Positions 5,965-7,928 of a DNA stretch of 7,928 nucleotides are shown here, piece after piece (the first letter of the stretch is position 1; every line of letters starts with the position of its first letter). Under the pieces are notes generated by a model that was given only the letters and a program-made list of their open reading frames with translations, had not been told where the DNA came from and made no database searches. Location: assembly GCA_001802655.1 (NCBI GenBank), contig MGZO01000126.1, forward strand, positions 29,389 to 37,316, in the 5' to 3' direction. The stretch is from Hydrogenophilales bacterium RIFOXYD1_FULL_62_11. GTDB taxonomy: Bacteria > Pseudomonadota > Gammaproteobacteria > Burkholderiales > Thiobacillaceae. Position numbers and translations under genes: made by a program.

Positions 5965-6429
5965 ATGCTGAACCAGCCCCCACGCTTGTCCCTTGTCCTC
6001 GTTGCCGCAGCAGTCGTCATGCTGGGGGGGTGTGCCAGCGGAACCGGCAGCAAGGACTATTCGCGCGCGCAAACCCGCAGCGTTCAGGAAGTGCAAATGG
6101 GCGTGGTGGAATCGGTGCGTCAGGTGAATATCGAAGGCACTAAAACACCGATCGGCGCGGGCGCCGGTGCGGTAGTGGGCGGTGTGGCGGGCAGCACCAT
6201 CGGCAGCGGCCGCGGCAGCGTGGTGGGCACGGCTGTCGGCGCGGTGCTGGGTGGCCTTGGTGGCGCGGCTGCAGAAGAAGGCATCACCCGGCAACGCGGG
6301 GTGGAAATCACCATCAGGCTGGATTCCGGCCGCTTTATCGCGATTACCCAGGCGGCAGACGAAGTCTTCAACCCCGGCGACCGCGTGCGGGTGCTGTCGG
6401 GTGGCGGCACCACGCGGGTGTCGCACTGA
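5965..6429 (+). CDS. slyB: SlyB-type outer-membrane glycine-zipper lipoprotein
   Basis: The 154-residue precursor has a lipoprotein signal peptide: a short basic start (PPR), a hydrophobic core LVLVAAAVVML, and a lipobox LGGC with the lipidated Cys at 23. Ala and Ser follow the Cys, so there is no inner-membrane retention Asp and the mature lipoprotein should go to the outer membrane. A glycine zipper region (about 64-105, starting GAGAGAVVGGVAG and ending VLGGLGGAA) could form a two-helix hairpin in the membrane. The C-terminal part (GVEITIRLDSGR, then NPGDRVRVLS) is a small beta-rich domain. Length and layout match E. coli SlyB (155 residues), including the VQ-V-G-V-VR-V segment after the Cys. 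SlyB proteins are linked to outer-membrane integrity and in enterics are under PhoPQ control; no such regulation can be read here. It stands between the kinase and the ornithine-lipid genes. Confidence 0.9.
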   Translation: MLNQPPRLSLVLVAAAVVMLGGCASGTGSKDYSRAQTRSVQEVQMGVVESVRQVNIEGTKTPIGAGAGAVVGGVAGSTIGSGRGSVVGTAVGAVLGGLGGAAAEEGITRQRGVEITIRLDSGRFIAITQAADEVFNPGDRVRVLSGGGTTRVSH

Positions 6430-6515
6430 TCACGTCATCATTCCGAAACCTGAACGTCATGCCGGGTTAATACCCCCTCACTAAGCTGGGCGCATTCCAA
6501 CCATGAGAGTGCCCC

Positions 6516-7331
6516 ATGCTCGAGGTCAGCAGCCCGTCGTCCCTCCAAATCAGTCCGGCTCAGTCCGGCCCGTCTCAAACCCGTCCGATTCAGTCCGGCG
6601 CGGCGCCAGTCCGGGCTGCCAGCCGTTATCACGTCTCGCTGGCGATCGACGACAGCGAAATCCGTGAGGCGCAACGCCTGCGGCATCAGGTGTTTGTCGG
6701 GGAAATGGGCGCGCGCCTGACGACCGTCTTGCCTGGACACGACATCGATCTGTACGACCCGTTCTGCGATCACCTGCTGGTGCGCGACCTGAACAGCGGC
6801 GACGTGGTCGGCACCTATCGCATCCTGCCGCCCGATGCGGCGAAGCGTATCGGCAGCTATTACTCCGAGCAGGAATTCGATTTCACCCGGCTCCATTCTT
6901 TGCGGCCGCGCATGGCCGAACTGGGACGGTCGTGCGTGCATCGCGACCATCGCAGCGGCGGGGTGATCGCCCGTTTGTGGCTGGGGCTGGCCGAATACCT
7001 GACGCGCAACGGCTGCGAATACATCGTCGGCTGCGCCAGCATCGGCATGGCCGATGGCGGCCAGGTTGCTGCCAGCGTGTACCGTCAGCTCAGCGCAAGC
7101 CATCTGGCGCCGGCCGAGTGGCGTGCCACGCCACGTTATCGCCTGCCGGTCGAGTCGCTCGACGACGGCCAGCTGGCAACCCTGCCGCCGCTGATCAAGG
7201 GCTACACTCGTTCCGGCGGCATGGTGTGCGGCGAACCGGCATGGGATCCCGATTTCAACACGGCCGACCTGCTGATGCTGCTGCCGATGGCGCAACTTAA
7301 TCGCAGCTATGCGCGTCGCTTCGGGGCATAA
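6516..7331 (+). CDS. olsB: L-ornithine N-alpha-acyltransferase (OlsB-like GNAT protein)
   Basis: OlsB transfers a 3-hydroxyacyl group from acyl carrier protein to the alpha-amino group of ornithine, giving lyso-ornithine lipid, the first step of ornithine lipid synthesis at the inner membrane. The 271-residue product shows the family blocks in order: RLRHQVFVGEMGAR (54-67), DPFCDHLLVRD (81-91), VGTYRILPP (98-106), AELGRSCVHRDHR (134-146), a helix before EYIVGCASIG (168-177), and PLIKGYTRSGGMVCGEPAWD (225-244). These are the hallmarks of the acetyltransferase branch that includes OlsB and proteins formerly called hemolysins. The first 36 residues are a low-complexity Ser/Pro/Gln extension encoded by a short DNA repeat; the fold begins near RYHVSLAIDD. 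Only a weak GAGAG precedes the ATG at 6516, but no later start exists before the core. A PlsC-type gene follows after 43 bp, as expected for an ols pair. A related GNAT acting on another amino acid is the alternative. Confidence 0.87.
   Translation: MLEVSSPSSLQISPAQSGPSQTRPIQSGAAPVRAASRYHVSLAIDDSEIREAQRLRHQVFVGEMGARLTTVLPGHDIDLYDPFCDHLLVRDLNSGDVVGTYRILPPDAAKRIGSYYSEQEFDFTRLHSLRPRMAELGRSCVHRDHRSGGVIARLWLGLAEYLTRNGCEYIVGCASIGMADGGQVAASVYRQLSASHLAPAEWRATPRYRLPVESLDDGQLATLPPLIKGYTRSGGMVCGEPAWDPDFNTADLLMLLPMAQLNRSYARRFGA
6551..6614 (+). repeat. Four copies of CAGTCCGG in the 5' end of olsB
   Basis: CAGTCCGGC occurs at 6551-6559, 6561-6569 and 6591-6599, and CAGTCCGGG at 6607-6615. The first three lie on a 10-bp grid (offsets 0, 10 and 40), with degenerate CGTC/CCGTCCGATT units between them. 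The copies fall in different reading frames, giving SPA, QSG, QSG and PVR. The repeat is therefore a DNA-level feature and not a protein repeat. Confidence 0.7.
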
Positions 7332-7362
7332 GGCTTACCCCGGCATTCCGCACCGCACGTTT

Positions 7363-7368
7363 TACAAT
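7363..7368 (+). promoter_or_regulatory. Probable -10 box (TACAAT) for the PlsC-type gene
   Basis: TACAAT lies in the 43-bp gap after olsB, inside a TTACAATGACCG 12-mer identical to that ahead of aroB. It ends 6 nt before the GTG start at 7375, so a transcript from it would begin about at the start codon (leaderless). There is no good -35 (CCGGCA at 7340-7345), so it may be weak or accidental. Confidence 0.4.
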
Positions 7369-7374
7369 GACCGG

Positions 7375-7928
7375 GTGATCCTCGCCCATCTGCCTGCGCT
7401 GCTTCGTCGCGTCATCCGCACCAGCCTGCTGCTGCTGCATCTCGTCCTCGGGGTGACGCTGGCCGCACTGGTCTTTCCGCTGTGCCGGACGGCGCTGCGC
7501 GACCGCATCATCATGGCGTGGGCGCGGCAGCTGCTGCGTGTGCTCGGCGTCCGCCTGCAGGCCGGCCCACCGCCTGCGCTGCCGAATGGCGCACTACTGG
7601 TGTGCAACCATGTGTCGTGGCTGGATATTTACCTGGTTTACGCCGCCCGGCGGGTGCATTTCGTGTCAAAGGCCGAAGTGCGCGCCTGGCCGGTGGCGGG
7701 CTGGCTGGCGCACAAGACCGGCACCCTGTTCATCGAACGCGGCCGCCGCGCCGACACCAAACGCATCAACGCCGAGATGCGACTGCTGCTGCAGTCGGGC
7801 GCATGGGTGGCGGTGTTTCCCGAAGGCACCACCAGCGACGGCCGTGGACTGCGGCGGTTTTTGCCGTCGCTGCTGCAGCCGGCGGTGGAACTGAATTGCC
7901 CGATCGTGCCGGCCGCCCTGCGCTACCG
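7375..7928 (+). CDS. olsA: PlsC-type lysophospholipid/lyso-ornithine-lipid acyltransferase, 3' end cut by window
   Basis: The frame is open from GTG at 7375 to the window end (184 residues, no stop). Hydrophobic helices at about 16-36 (SLLLLHLVLGVTLAALVF) anchor it to the inner membrane. The four acyltransferase blocks follow: NHVSWLD with catalytic H79 and D84, GTLFIERGRR (116-125) with the conserved Arg of block II, FPEGTTSDG (148-156) as block III, and IVPAALRY (177-184) as block IV. These define the PlsC/AGPAT family, which acylates a lysolipid hydroxyl using acyl-ACP or acyl-CoA. Being just 43 bp after olsB, it most likely adds the second, ester-linked chain to lyso-ornithine lipid (OlsA). 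A general 1-acylglycerol-3-phosphate acyltransferase (PlsC) is the alternative, and some enzymes do both. GTG 7375 is chosen because it precedes the membrane helix and follows the stop of olsB. No ribosome binding site is obvious. Confidence 0.85.
   Translation, partial: MILAHLPALLRRVIRTSLLLLHLVLGVTLAALVFPLCRTALRDRIIMAWARQLLRVLGVRLQAGPPPALPNGALLVCNHVSWLDIYLVYAARRVHFVSKAEVRAWPVAGWLAHKTGTLFIERGRRADTKRINAEMRLLLQSGAWVAVFPEGTTSDGRGLRRFLPSLLQPAVELNCPIVPAALRY

Noticed and set aside
6430..6515. Promoter for olsB in the gap after slyB (AT-rich TTAATA)
   Set aside because: No -35/-10 pair at acceptable spacing stands out, so it was not listed as a feature, although olsB probably needs some promoter.
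6438..7295. A 285-codon minus-strand frame opposite olsB
   Set aside because: olsB on the plus strand has all its family blocks, and the antisense product is His/Arg/Gln-rich without motifs.
7538..7894. A 118-codon plus-strand frame inside the acyltransferase gene
   Set aside because: It is shifted by one base from the frame that encodes NHVSWLD, FIERG and FPEGT. Its Cys/Trp/Arg-rich composition is artefactual.

Overview
The window looks like a stretch of betaproteobacterial chromosome. Support for this comes from the high G+C of most of it, the aroB–dgt pairing, a SlyB-type lipoprotein, ornithine-lipid genes, and promoter -10 boxes of the TATAAT/TACAAT type. A sulfur- or ammonia-oxidiser-like betaproteobacterium is a guess from overall feel, not something the sequence proves.

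Left part (1-2359) is an accessory cell-envelope segment. It holds the C-terminal end of a multi-pass membrane protein on the + strand. Converging on it is a two-gene minus-strand operon: a HAD-phosphatase/UbiA-prenyltransferase fusion of the decaprenyl-phosphate phosphoribosyltransferase type, followed after about 15 bp by a four-helix EamA/SMR-like transporter. Together these suggest making a polyprenyl-phosphate-linked pentose and moving it across the inner membrane. The other enzymes needed (such as an epimerase pair and a glycosyltransferase) are not in view, unless the truncated membrane protein is the glycosyltransferase.

A divergent intergenic region (2360-2544) separates this from a G+C-richer, all plus-strand housekeeping run. 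That run is aroB (3-dehydroquinate synthase, shikimate pathway), a dgt-like HD-domain dNTP triphosphohydrolase, a PfkB-family sugar/nucleoside kinase with its own TATAAT box, slyB (outer-membrane glycine-zipper lipoprotein), olsB (ornithine N-acyltransferase) and the first 184 codons of a PlsC-type acyltransferase (probable olsA) cut by the window end. OlsB and OlsA would act in sequence to build ornithine lipids, phosphorus-free membrane lipids.

The best leads are the phosphatase–prenyltransferase fusion with its tiny transporter partner, the abrupt composition change where aroB begins with no aroK upstream, and two nearly identical TTACAATGACCG promoter boxes that end 6-7 nt before GTG codons in the frames of aroB and olsA. 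A short DNA repeat read in three frames inside olsB also deserves a look. No RNA genes, insertion sequences or CRISPR arrays were seen.
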